Shown piece after piece: positions 33,236 through 44,006 of a stretch of 64,000 bases of DNA (the stretch's first letter is position 1; every line of letters starts with the position of its first letter). Source of the stretch: Globodera rostochiensis (taxonomy: Eukaryota > Nematoda > Chromadorea > Rhabditida > Heteroderidae); NCBI GenBank assembly GCA_018350325.1, contig JAEVLN010000044.1, forward strand, positions 174,379 to 238,378, read 5' to 3'. The position numbers and the translations under genes were made by a program. A model generated the notes under the pieces. The model worked only from the letters and a program-made list of their open reading frames with translations. It searched no databases and was not told the origin of the DNA.

Positions 33236-36200
33236 CTATCGCTTTTGGCTCTTCTCGATCTTTCGCTGTCCAATTTCTCTGCGCGATTGTTCACTTTCCT
33301 CCTGTAATTGTTTTATGAGTTGCAAATCCTCCTCCGATGGTTTGTAAATGCGGTCAATAATAACGCGATCTTTGAACATTTTTGCGAGTAAAAGATAATT
33401 GGCAAACATCAAAAGGACCAAAGTGACAATTTGTTGCCAATCGTTTGTGAGCAAAAGAAGCCAAAATTCAAAGGCAACCAAAGCGCATTGGAAAATGCAC
33501 ATGTAAGAGACAAGTGCCACCGGATTCTTTGCAATTTTCTAAAAAATCCAATGTCATCATTTCTATTTCAGTGGCTAACATAAAGCTGAAGGTGCCATTT
33601 GTTGCCAGGCTCTGCACAGACCGTGCGATAATGGGGATGGCTTCTCGCAATGTAGAGGTTACCACGGAACAATAATCGAGTCCCATCCTGGTATGGAAGG
33701 GACGAACTGAAAAAAGCAAGAACGGCATTAGAAACTTTCATTATAAAATGAGAAAGAAGATCCTACTCCTCTTTCGTTTGCCCTCATATTCATTCCTCCA
33801 TTTAAGGGAAAGTTTTAGAAATTACGTTTCATTAAACGACTCGTAGTTCTCATTATGTTGTTCATTCTGTTGAATTCGAACGCCGAAACGTTGCTGTTGC
33901 AATGGGATGTTGTTTGGCTGCTGTGTGGCCGGCTGAATCAATTCCCATTGGCCGAGGTGGACAACGCATCGATAGAGCAAGTCGAAGTAATTAATCGGGA
34001 ACAAATAAGTGAAATAGAGGGAAAATGAGGTCAGTGCGACAACGCTGAAGAGTTGGGCCACCCAAACGTCGTCAATTAGCATGAATTGAGGCATACCAAT
34101 GATAGTTTTTTGCTAAAGTAAAAATACACAACAAAAAAAACCCCCCCAGAAAAAAATTACCGGCAAAAATGTTCTTGGCATGAAAATGGCAAAGTAAGCC
34201 GTTCTAAAAATGAACAAATAAAAGACGGGGATTTCGTTCTTACAATAATGCTGTGTAGATGCAATATCTGCAACGAAGCTCAAAATCTCTCAACAAAAAT
34301 GTTGCCTCATCTCTGATTTGTGCTTAACAATAAAATAAACGTAATAAAACAGAAAAAAGCGAACGAAACGCACCGGCAGTCACATTGCACAAATGCGCAA
34401 ATGTCGCCAGGTTGATAAGCCCTTGGGAAACATCAAATTGGCCATTAACCAATTCTGTTGACAAATTAAAAGGAAGAAAAACAACGATCGGCTGAAGGAA
34501 ACGCAATGATAATATCGTTTTCACGACATTGCGTTGGAACAATGCAAGATGAATAAGAAAACTGAAAACAAAACAAAATATGAAATAACTTAAAAAGCGA
34601 ATGAATAAATTTTGCTATTTTTTAGTTTCGCTATCCCTACAACGAAAATGACTTTTTAGGCCAGGGACGTAGCCAGGAATGGGGCGGGGGGGGGGGGGAA
34701 ATTCCCCCCCCTCCCTCCCCCCAAAATGAAATTTGAGAAAAAAACAATGTTTTTACACTTTACAATTTTTTGATCAATTTTCTTAACAAATTGCCATCAA
34801 AAGTCAAAAAAAATTTCCAGCGGGCCCCTCAGATGGACCAATCCCCCCCCCCCCCCCTAATTTTTTCTAGCTACGTCCCTGTTTAAGGCTATGACCCTTT
34901 TCAATCAGAGTTGGATGAATTCAATATTTTATATGACGAAACAAAACAGTTTCGTCCTTTGTTTTCAATAGAAGTGCCTACGGGCTAGCAAAGCAGAAGA
35001 AGGATTTGACGCCGAATTCAACATAAATGCGAGTAAAGCTGAACATAAAGCTGGTTGACACAATTGTAGTAAGAGGTGTTTTCACAATTGCATATTCAAA
35101 CACCTTCCAACAAGTCAGTTTCCATCCATCTTGACCCAAAGCAAAGAAATCAATGCGTTCAGTTATCTAAAACAAAAAAACGCAACTATTAAAAAAATTG
35201 AAATTACCGTGTCCCAGAAACACTTCGTGACCCGAACACCAAGCAAAAGTCCAATGCAAGACAGTATATAAGGATTTATCAGATGGTATTTCTGAAAACA
35301 AGGAAGTGCAAATTTTAACAAATTTAAAGTTTGGTAATCTTTGATAAAAATTTTCGGTAATACTAAAGATGGTGCCCCCATTTTTCAAAAAAAAATAAAA
35401 TTAGTTTTCAAAGTCGGTTAAAAGATTTTTCTAGTGGTCCGAATCTGACCTCCATTTTGACCAATCTCGAATCCGGACACAAATTCGAATTAATTTTTTT
35501 AATTCAAAAATTTTTAAAAATTCAATTTCACAGACAAAATCATTCAAAAAGCATGAATTCGATCATTACTTGTTCGATGTAATTTTGTGCTTTTTGAACA
35601 ATTTCGAGGCCAGAATTGATTTTTGGAAATTTTCGAACTTTGAATTCGGGTTGGGGCTTCGAAATTGGTCAAAATGGAGGTCAGATTCGGACTCTACACC
35701 CTCGAATACCCCTAAAAATCTTAATCGACTTTGAATTTTATTTTGAAAAAAAGGAATTTGACTACGAAAATTGGTAATACTGTGCTTTGTGCCCCCCCCC
35801 CTTTTTTTCAAAAAAATAAAAGATTTTTTTAAAGTTATATAAAACAAGTTTCAGGGGGTTTTCGGGGTCGCTGATCAACGACTCTGACATTTATTTTACC
35901 CAATTCCGAATCCCGAACCCAAATTCTAACAATTTTTTGGAAACAATTTTTTAACAAAAAAATTAACATTTATTGCCTAAAATCGATGCACATGCACGAA
36001 ATGGCCATTCGTTGTGAGCCGTTCACTCTCCAATTCAAATGTGAATAGTCTTTTTATCATCTGAATCTGTGCTGTTACTTTCCATTTCGTGCATTTGCAT
36101 CGATTTTGGGCAATAAATGTTAATTTTTTTTGTAAAAAATTTTTTCCGAAAAATTGTTCGAATTCGGGTTCAGGGTTCGGAATTGGGTAAAATAAATGTC

Positions 36201-36800
36201 AGAATCGTGATCAGCGACCCGAAGACCCCCCGGAAACTTGTTTTATATGACTTTTAAAAAATCTTTTATTTTTTGAAAAAGGGGGGGGGGCACAAAGCAC
36301 AGTATTACCCGAAAATTATTTGTTTAACTTTTTTTAAAAATTTCTGTCGGGACCCCAATTCCACACCATTGCCGAAATTTTCAAATTGTTCAAAGACCAT
36401 GCATAACGAATTACCAGAGAGCTAGGCCAATGTGATTTGGGCAGCCACCACATAGTTCTGTACAGATTTAAATATTGTAAAAACAGTGCAAGAACAGAAT
36501 AAAGAAAAAGCGTGCACTCGAAAAACAAGTGACTTTGGTTCAGTTGTAAATCGGGCCATGCTTTGTGAATTGAATAAGTAACAATCGAATTATCCGTTAA
36601 TGTACGTGCATCCGACCTAAAAATTATTAAATATAAATAAAATTATAATAATGCCCATTTTATCCATGAAAAAACAACCACTTTTACCTGTTGGCCAATT
36701 GAGTTTTTGGAAACGTGGTCTGGGTAACGATATTCTGGCCGACATTTTTCTGCTGAGATTTTGTTTTGTTAAGCTTAAATGACTTCTTGTTGGAAGACAT
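33236..36800 (-). CDS. tmem-39: TMEM39 family multi-pass membrane protein
   Basis: Exon 1 (from 36800) reads MSSNKKSFKLNKTKSQQKNV. Exon 2 (about 36615-36410) gives HKAWPDLQLNQSHLFFECTL and then LQYLNLYRTMWWLPKSHW, the signature of TMEM39. Following exons give KYHLINPYILSCIGLLLGVR (about 35290-35208), ITERIDFFALGQDGWKLTCW (about 35165-34985), and several hydrophobic segments such as FMLIDDVWVAQLFSVVALTS (about 34090) and DWQQIVTLVLLMFANYLLLA (about 33440). The charged tail ends KIEKSQKR at 33236. TMEM39A-type proteins are ER membrane proteins; the nematode homolog has been linked to COPII-dependent secretion of collagen. Introns between 36.4 and 34.6 kb host three inverted-repeat elements. Its start is 323 bp from that of the PNISR homolog, on the opposite strand. 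Confidence 0.88.
34662..34881. mobile_element. 220-bp hAT-type MITE in a TMEM39 intron
   Basis: The termini are CAGGGACGTAGCCAGG on the left and CTAGCTACGTCCCTG on the right. The flanks are TTTTAGGC (34654-34661) and TTTAAGGC (34882-34889), an 8-bp target duplication with one mismatch. The interior has a G run and a matching C run. It has no coding capacity. Confidence 0.75.
35356..35760. repeat. Foldback element, incomplete copy of the GGTAATACT family
   Basis: It begins GGTAATACTAAAGATGG and has long arms: TCCGAATCTGACCTCC and TTTTGACCAAT recur inverted as GGAGGTCAGATTCGGA and ATTGGTCAAAA. The right terminal repeat is missing, and the copy stops close to the neighbouring element at 35773. 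No target duplication was found. Confidence 0.6.
35773..36309. mobile_element. 537-bp palindromic transposon (MITE) with 8-bp duplication, TMEM39 intron
   Basis: The terminal repeats GGTAATACTGTGCTTTGTGC and GCACAAAGCACAGTATTACC are perfect. The arms stay complementary over almost 200 bp, including GGGTCGCTGATCA and TGATCAGCGACCC. The flanks are perfect CGAAAATT repeats at 35765-35772 and 36310-36317. The short unpaired centre is about 36000-36095. The flank AAATTTTC beside the neighbouring copy at 35356 partly resembles this duplication in inverse, a small caution. Confidence 0.8.
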
Positions 36801-37123
36801 GAACGAAATGCGCCTTGGTTCGGTTTTAAAAAGGCAAAGCTAAATCATCGAGCGACAAAAATTTTTGGTAGTGCCCGACTTACAATTTGAAATTTGCCAA
36901 CAAATCGCCAAATTAGGGATTTTGACCGTTAGTGAATTTCTCGCCAAAAATATTAGCGATTATTATGTGACGCTTCAGGTCCAGCACATACCTTTTTTTC
37001 ATCATTTCAGTGTTTTTTTATTAAGCACGTGCCAATGTAAATCTAAAACGCAATTGCTTAATTGCCATAAAAATTGAGTAAAAAGGTTAAAAGGTCACCC
37101 TAATTAGTGTGATATTTTTGGAA
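36801..37123. promoter_or_regulatory. Divergent promoter region between TMEM39 and PNISR homologs
   Basis: 323 bp between two start codons on opposite strands. The sequence is AT-rich with no recognised core element. Control of both genes must lie here or in the first introns. Confidence 0.35.
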
Positions 37124-40100
37124 ATGAATTATCAGCAACAGCAGTCACACCTTTTTTCATCCTATAACAATCTAACAGAAGGCAGTGAAGATAGTTAGTC
37201 TGGGTCATAAAAGCAAAAGAAAATTCATTTGTTTCAGTAAATTGGGCTCAACTTGCTCAGAGGTGGATTCAAACCCAACACTCGCATCAGCAGTCATACC
37301 CGGCCCAAACGCAACCACCACCTCCACCGCCGTCACGCCTGCCATATCAACATGGCACGTTCTTCAGCTAAATCTGACATTAGAAGTTTTTTCATCCGGA
37401 AGAAATTGCCGGAATTTTTCGGATGGGGGGGGGGAACCGAAAAAGATAAAACAAATTTAAACGAAGATTATTTATGGAATGTGACAAACCGTGTTTTTCA
37501 AGGAGTCCCTCCCGCTGCTTTGTTTCATGGGATGCTGCCACCACCACCACCAATTCGACCGCCTTCTGGCTTTTTTCCAACACCGCTTTCCCAAGTGACA
37601 GTTGGACCTCCTCAACATAATTGGAGACTTCCGCAAAATTGGGCCCACCAGCCTCCCACTCCCAACGTCGGATATCAAGCTCTTGGAATGGCGTCTCTTG
37701 CCAGTTATCCTTACGTGCCTCGAGCTCAAGGGCCGACTGGTAGACAGGATGAAGAAGAGGTTACTTATAACTTTTTTCCTTGTGCGACGTATTGAAATTC
37801 GAAGAGAGATGGAAGAAATGTCAGTGTAAGGATGGCAAAAAACAATATTAATCCTTAATTATTTTTATTGATACCGTTCAGCGGCGTAGCTAGGGGGGGG
37901 GGCGAATCCCCTTCCCCCCGAAAGGCAAAATATCAACTCGTTCCCCTTTGCCCAACTTTTTTGGACTTTTTGCATTATAACTTTTTTTCTAGCGAACCAA
38001 ATAATTTATTTTTGGTATCATTCGAAAGCAAACACTCGGTAGAAGCTATTAACAAGCAAAAGCTAACCGATTGGCCAAATGACAAAAAAGTTATGGCCCG
38101 AAAATCAGAAAGTTTGAGTTTTGTGACCAGAATGGCCATAACTTTTTTGCCATTCGGCCAATCGGTTAGCTTTTGCTTGTTAATAGCTTCTACTGAGTGT
38201 TTGCTTTCGAATGATCCAAAAATAAATTATTTGGTTCGCTAAAAAAAAAGTTATAATGCAAAAAGTTCAAAAAAGTTGGGCAAAGGGGAACGAGTTGATA
38301 CTCGTCCCCCCCCCCCCCCCCGAAACAGGGGCGTAGGCAGAAAAAAATTTCGGGGGTGGGGGGAATTCCCTTGACCCCCCCCCCCTGGATACGCCCCTGC
38401 CCGAAATGAAATTTGAGAAAAAAACCATAAATTTTCTTCTGGCTACGCCACTGATACCGTCGATTTGTTATTTTAGTATCAAGCTCACTACGACCCATCT
38501 CTTGAGCAAGAGGAATCCAATGACCAAAGACCTCCAGAATTATGTGCACCGGATGGAGCAATGAGTCATTGGATGGCTAATCCATGGAATGCTGTGGTGT
38601 ACCCTCCAAATTACATGCCAATAATTGGTTGTTCCAATATTCTATGATTGAAGTCTTATTTTTCTAGACACTCAAATGAGGAAAAAACTCCCCGCATGGA
38701 TTTTGGAGGGACTTGAGAAAGCTGAAAGAGAAAAGCAGAAAAAGATGGAAAAAGAGGAAGTCGTGAAGAAGCGAAAGGAAAAAGAGGAGGAAAGACGAAA
38801 GCAAAGGGAGGCAAAGGGAATTGGCAAATTTGTAAGTTTTGATTTTTGTGTGTGTGTGTCAGAAAACCGTCTTTCATTTGTACTAACTTAAGGAGGTTGA
38901 CAGTGATGACGATGTTGATGACAAAGAAGAAGATGCCGGCACTTCGAACAGCACTGAGAAAGAGACTTTTCCATTTCGCAAATTCCGCGAATTTGTTGAA
39001 GAAGATAAATGTCAACACGTAGAGGAAGACGAAGATGAGAGGACGGAGGAGCAGCGAATGGAGGAGGCGGTATCGTTCTCCGTTTGTATTTATGACCGAG
39101 AGGTTAAGGTGATGGTGGTCCGACGTTTGATGACGACTGTGCTGTTGGAAACGACAAACGGGGAGTTTGAAAGAATTGCCGATGATGTATTAACGAAGGG
39201 GAAGGCCAAAGGTAGTCAGACCCGCGGTGGGATGGACTGTTTTTACTCAAGTAGGGCTCTGACCCACCGCAATTAGGGAATAACCATTACAGTGAAGACG
39301 CTTGCTTAGACCTTCAACCCAAATTTCACTGTCCCTCTTTTGCATCATCCTCTCGTTTAGCTCAACCAAAGATTCTTGCTCAAAGCACTGCGCTTGCCGC
39401 ATTGACTTCGCTTGTTGGTAAGCTAATTACAATCACATTGTCATTGAAAGCGCTTTCTTTCCAGTCCATAATCATAAGATTTGTCTTTCGAAAAAAAATT
39501 TCTGCTAAAATTGAGCTCAAGTTTTGACTACTTTTATTCGGCTTTTCAAAAAAAATTTTCCGCTATTCTTTGTCGTACTTAATAATATACAAATACCTCC
39601 AACAAACGATCTTTGGATAAGTTCAAATTATTGACCGAATACAATTCTTTGTGTAGGGAATGATGAAGATTCATCCAGCAGTGAAGACGAAGAGGAAAGC
39701 AAACAACCAAAAAAATCTGAAGATTTAATGGAAAACAAGCGAAATGCAGAAACGAATGGCGGAAGTGAACCGGTGGTTTTTAAGGTACCATTGGCTCCTC
39801 CACAAGTGAAAAGGTCGGCTTCATAATGCCATGCCATTCAAAAAATAAGCAATTGGACAAATACAGGCTAATTCCTTTGTTCAGGAAGGAAGAACGCGGC
39901 CAGCAAACAATGGTTGACAAGGATACTAATCAGCGAAAGGAAGAGGAGGGTGATGAGAAAAAACGGAAGGGTGTTGTAATGAAACCAGAGGTGGGTCGGA
40001 ACCATGCTAAGGATGACAGAGGGGGGGAATCGTCGTCGTTCAAACACAAGGAGAAAGAGACGCCTGAACGGAGCGGTTATGGTGGAACGGTGGAACACAG

Positions 40101-40447
40101 GCATCCTCGAGAGCGCGATGAAGACCGCGAACGGAGGAGGGAACACGAGCGAGAGGGGCGCGGGAAGTCCGATCGACGGGTGGGATTAGCTTCCAACCGG
40201 AGATATTTAACTGAAGGGCTTAAGCAATGCCTTCTCCAATATTTGAACGCATTGTTTACATTAGGAGGGGTAATTTGGCAACAAGTGTCCTAATTATTTA
40301 TGTCAGAGAGATAAAGACCTGCCGGCACAGTATCGACTGGACGATAGGGAAAGACACGAACGTGAGGGCGATAGAAAAAGAAGGCGATCGCGCAGTCGGA
40401 GCCCAACAAGCAGGCGATACCGCAAAGAAGTGTCGCCTCGTCGCTGA
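37124..40447 (+). CDS. PNISR: PNISR homolog (arginine/serine-rich nuclear protein)
   Basis: Exon 1 from ATG 37124 (MNYQQQQSHLFSSYNNLTEG) splices to INWAQLAQRWIQTQ, the conserved WAxLAQ-W-I motif of PNISR. Proline-rich exons follow (PPAALFHGMLPPPPP about 37510, HYDPSLEQEESNDQRPPEL about 38490). The family core MRKKLPAWILEGLEKAEREK lies at 38677-38740. A second core spans VVRRLMTTVLLETTNGEFER (about 39115-39170) and, after the next splice, PKILAQSTALAALTSLVG (about 39366-39420). Acidic serine and RS-type basic tails end RSRSRSPTSRRYRKEVSPRR at 40447. PNISR is a nuclear-speckle protein thought to act in splicing or mRNA processing. One intron carries a hAT-type MITE (37879-38453). It is convergent with RPS11, whose stop is 220 bp away. 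A few exon borders in 37380-37500 are not fixed. Confidence 0.85.
37879..38453. mobile_element. 575-bp hAT-type MITE in a PNISR intron
   Basis: The termini are CAGCGGCGTAGCTAGG and GGCTACGCCACTG; the flanks are ATACCGTT (37871-37878) and ATACCGTC (38454-38461), 8 bp with one mismatch. Long inverted arms surround a centre near 38120: GCAAAAGCTAACCGATTGG recurs inverted as CCAATCGGTTAGCTTTTGC. A smaller element is nested near its right end. Confidence 0.8.
38326..38399. mobile_element. 74-bp nested MITE remnant of the same family
   Basis: It starts CAGGGGCGTAGGCAG and ends CTGGATACGCCCCTG. It is flanked by CCCGAAA on both sides (7 of 8 bases). It sits inside the larger MITE, so it inserted later or arose by internal rearrangement. 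Confidence 0.6.
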
Positions 40448-40667
40448 GAATTCAATTCGATCCTACATCCGACTAAACAATTGCTGGGATCTATTTATTA
40501 TAATATGAAAAGATAGCCAATTTGCATTGTTGCTGGAAATGACTTGATGCTTCAGAAGAATACTAGTATACCGTTGATCATAAATTCAGTCATTTAACAC
40601 AAATAATTGAAAAACAGCAACAATTAGGAACCATAACAAATGACCGTTCGCGGTTGGCTTGGCCGAC

Positions 40668-43172
40668 TCAGAATTTGTCGAACGCTTTCTTCGAGCCCGA
40701 TGCTTTGATCACCTTGAGCACATTGAACCGAACTGTCTTGCTCAGCGGACGGCATTCACCAATTGTGACGATATCGCCGAGAGAGACATCTCTAAAAATC
40801 AAACTTTTAATCATGTAGCATTTAGGGATTTCCGGTTTTATAAAAAATTTAAAACCCAAGGTGTTTCTGGGGCTTTCGAGTTCGTAGAAGAATCCAATAG
40901 TGCATTTTGCCCTCTCCCATTTTCGGTAAATTTTTCAACTTTAAAAGCCATAAAACACGTTTTCAGGGTCGCTGATCATGGTTCTGACATTTATTTTACC
41001 CGAATTCGTGCCAAAACTCGAAATGAGGGGAGGGGGGGGGGGTTTGGTCCAACATCGGCATGACCCAAATGTCCACACGCAAATTTATCATGTGAATCCC
41101 TGCTATTCTTTTCCATTTGTGCAAAAACAAAATAGTGGTTCATTAGGCTTAGGCCTAAGCGAGCCAGCAAAAAAAATATCAGTATCATGATCAGCGACCC
41201 TAAAAACCCCGGAATCGAATCCTCAATCAAAATTGTGACAATCTGATGTTGGATTGGTGATCAGCGACCCAGTTAATTGTATTATACCGGAAGCACGGCG
41301 AACAGTGGACGGACATGTTTTTGTGGCGTTTCTCATAGCGACGATATTTTGGTACGAAATGGAGATAGTCTCGGCGGATGACAATCGTCCGCTGCATTTT
41401 GTTTTTGATCACCACCCCAGTGAGAATGCGACCGCGGATGGACACATTTCCAGTGAACGGACATTTCTTGTCGATATATATGCCCTCAATAGCCTTAAAC
41501 TTCTAAGTGTTAAAATACAAGAACGAAACCCTTCAACTTTAAAATCTTTTTCCTAGCAATGTTGACGGAATGTATTTTTGTTGTTTTATCCATTTAGCGG
41601 TAATACTAAAGATGGTGCTCAACATTTTTCTATGTCGAGGGCGTAGAGTCCGAATTTGACCTCCATTTTGACCAATTTCGAATCCCGGACATGTTCGAAC
41701 AATTTTGAAAATTCAAAAATCACCAAAAATGATCGAATTCAGGTCCGGGGTTCGAAATTAGTCTAAATAGAGATCAGATTCGGACTCTATGCCCTCGAAT
41801 ACCCCTAGAGAAATCTTTTAATCGACTTCGAACACTAATATATATTTTTTAAATGGGGGGGGGGGGGGGGGCACTATCTTAACTATTACCCAAAATGGGT
41901 CGAAACTAATGTCGGATTCGATTCTACACCCCCGAATCTCGACTTTGAAAACACATTTTATTTTTTTTGAAAAATGTAGGGCACATCTTGGAATTTCTAA
42001 CTATATGGGAGTGGTTCGGATCCGAATAAAATTACTACCAATCGACTCCACTCTAAGCCTAACGCACGAATCTGAAAGAATTTTTCCGCGGAAACCACTT
42101 TGAAGCAAGTTATGGGCCCGGGACTGAAGTGTCTTTTCTAGTGGGGACTCAGTTGTCCAATGATTAAAAAATGGGCAAAATCATACATATAGGCTTTCAA
42201 AAGCTAGTATTCATCACCCTGGCTTGGGCTTTGTTAGGCTTAGGCCTAAGCAACCCTGGCTTGGGGTTCGTTAGGCTTAGGCCTAAACCACCCTGGCTTG
42301 GGGTTTGTAAGGCTTAGGCCTAAGCCACCCTGGCTTAGGCTTAGGCCTAAACCACCCTGGCTTGGGGTTCGTTAGGCTTAGGCCTAAACCACCATGGCTT
42401 GGGGTTCGTTAGGCTTAGGCCTAGACCACCCTGGCTTGGGGTTTGTAAGGCTTAGGCCTAAGCCACCCTGGCTTGGGGTTCGTTAGGCTTAGGCCTAAGC
42501 CACCCTGGCTTGGGGTTCGTTAGGCTTAGGCCTAAGTCACCCTGGCTTGGGGTTCGTTAGGCTTAGGCCTAAGCGCAACTTGTTAAAAAAGTCGTTTTTT
42601 CCTTAATTTTCAAAAATTTAAACCGGTTCAAAAACCGCTTTAAATTCTCAATTTTTATTTTCTATAGCCGAATTCGTAATCAGTGCATCAAATAACATAT
42701 TTTCAGAGCATTTTTAGAAAAATTTTTTTCCAAAAATGTTGGCCAAAAGGGTCCCCCCTATGGTTTTTGGCCAAGTTTGAGGGTTCATAACTTTCTTCAA
42801 AGTGGTTTCCGCGTCAAAATTTTTGCGGATTCGGACTCAGCTCGATGAGAAGAATCGATTGGTAGTATTTTTATTCGGATCGGAACCACTCCCATATAGT
42901 GTAGAAATACCCACATCTTTAGTATTACCCATTTAGCTTTGGTCACCGTCACCCCTCCCAACCAAACTCCGATAAGTTTACTTGTTATTGGTACCAATGA
43001 TACGTAAACGCAACTATATTCGAACCTCGCGAGGAGTTTTAAAGCCGAGCCCGACATTTTTCCAGTAACGGTCCTTGTTGGATGCCTTCTTCCCAATCCC
43101 TTGCGTTCTGAACTTGTCGTTCAGAAAAACGATCGGTTGTTTTTGGAACGCGCGCTCAGTTTGTTCTGTCAT
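40668..43172 (-). CDS. RPS11 (rps-11): 40S ribosomal protein S11 (uS17)
   Basis: Three exons, 43172-43026 ([20 protein letters not shown]), 41493-41288 ([20 protein letters not shown], then [20 protein letters not shown]) and 40791-40668 ([20 protein letters not shown], ending KKAFDKF), total 477 bases and encode 158 residues, the usual animal length. All junctions are in phase and GT-AG. The protein binds 18S rRNA in the small subunit. The N-terminus starting EQTERAF and the cysteine in SVHCSPCFR agree with nematode versions. Unusually for a ribosomal protein gene, intron 1 is 1,532 bp and holds a full-length MITE with a telomere-like satellite, while intron 2 (496 bp) holds a degraded foldback. 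Confidence 0.97.
40960..41215. repeat. Degraded foldback in RPS11 intron 2
   Basis: CAGGGTCGCTGATCATGG at about 40964 is mirrored by CATGATCAGCGACCCT at about 41186. The interior has TTTATTTTACCCGAATTCG, a G run, and one copy of TTAGGCTTAGGCCTAAGC. It is related to the element at 35773-36309. No target duplication was found. Confidence 0.6.
41599..42929. mobile_element. 1,331-bp inverted-repeat transposon in RPS11 intron 1
   Basis: The terminal repeats GGTAATACTAAAGATG and CATCTTTAGTATTACC are exact, and the flanks are perfect CATTTAGC duplications (41591-41598 and 42930-42937). Inside are a foldback segment (41600-41890), a second inverted pair (41995-42115 against 42785-42905, with CCACTTTGAAG / CTTCAAAGTGG and CTATATGGGAGTGG / CCACTCCCATATAG), and a 36-bp satellite. 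No transposase frame. It is the same terminal family as 35773-36309. Confidence 0.85.
42225..42570. repeat. 36-bp satellite with nematode telomere-like core, about 10 copies
   Basis: The unit contains CCACCCTGGCTTGGGG, TTCG and TTAGGCTTAGGCCTAA. The last part is two head-to-tail TTAGGC hexamers, the nematode telomere repeat, followed by an inverted GCCTAA. It lies inside the transposon at 41599-42929. Copies differ mainly at TTCG/TTTG and AAACC/AAGCC. Confidence 0.9.
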
Positions 43173-43329
43173 TTGTAAGAAATCGTATAACAAACAATAC
43201 CTTAAAAATATGTTTATACTATATATGTAAGGCAAAAATCTGCGGACATTTAGTATGCTATCTAAAGCTGATGAGTAGGCTGGATTTTAGTTACATATTT
43301 AACTATTTATGTTGCCTTGTTATGATGAG

Positions 43330-44006
43330 CAGGGCTGGCACTTTTAGGTAAATACTTATTTTTTCTGCGAACTTGGAACACTGAGTTAAGCACAAAAAAC
43401 ACATTTCTAGCTCAATTTGAGGCTCCTAGAATGGACTTTATGATAACTATTTTTACCTATTTCGGCTTTTTTCTACCTATTACCTAGGTACCTATTTTTC
43501 TACCTATTTCGACCTTTTTGTTACCTATTTTCAGGTTTTTGGAATTTTTTTAATATAATTTTGCTGAAAATGGCAAAAAAAGGCCAAAATATGCACCAAA
43601 AATACCGAAAAATGGCAATTCCGGTAGTTTTAAGCGCCAGGTCAACTCATCACTCTGACCATTTCGGTTCCAGCGCGATTTGGGCGCGGTCCCTTCAGCG
43701 CCGCCATTTTTTTCCTTATTTTTGTGCGAGTTTTATTGATTTTTCGAAAATGACTAAAAGGCTATCGTTAAATATGAATTATTTTTTAAAAACAGTCAGA
43801 AATTGATGAAAAATGCCAAAATATGCTCGGAACCCCAAAATATACCTTTATTTAAAATCGCATTTTTTTGTGTGGTGTTTAAAAATTTTCGGTAAAAATT
43901 TTTTACTTACCTATTTTTGTACCTATTTGGTACCTATTTTGGCATTTTTTCCCACCTATTTAGGTACCTATTTTCCAATTTTTCTTACCTAAAAGTGCCA
44001 GCCCTG
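43330..44006. mobile_element. 677-bp hAT-type MITE upstream of RPS11
   Basis: The termini CAGGGCTGGCACTTTTAGG and CCTAAAAGTGCCAGCCCTG are exact inverted repeats. The flanks are perfect ATGATGAG duplications (43322-43329 and 44007-44014). Subterminal TACCTATTT words recur many times on both sides (43440-43530 and 43910-43980), a pattern like the subterminal transposase-binding repeats of hAT elements. There is no credible transposase frame. Confidence 0.85.

Noticed and set aside
42225..42570. True telomere or chromosome end
   Set aside because: The TTAGGC pairs are interrupted by 20 bases of other sequence, carry inverted hexamers, and sit inside a transposon in an intron with genes on both sides.
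43561..43806. 81-residue frame inside the 677-bp element as a possible transposase remnant
   Set aside because: No hAT-type motif, low complexity, and it lies between subterminal repeats; treated as non-coding MITE interior.
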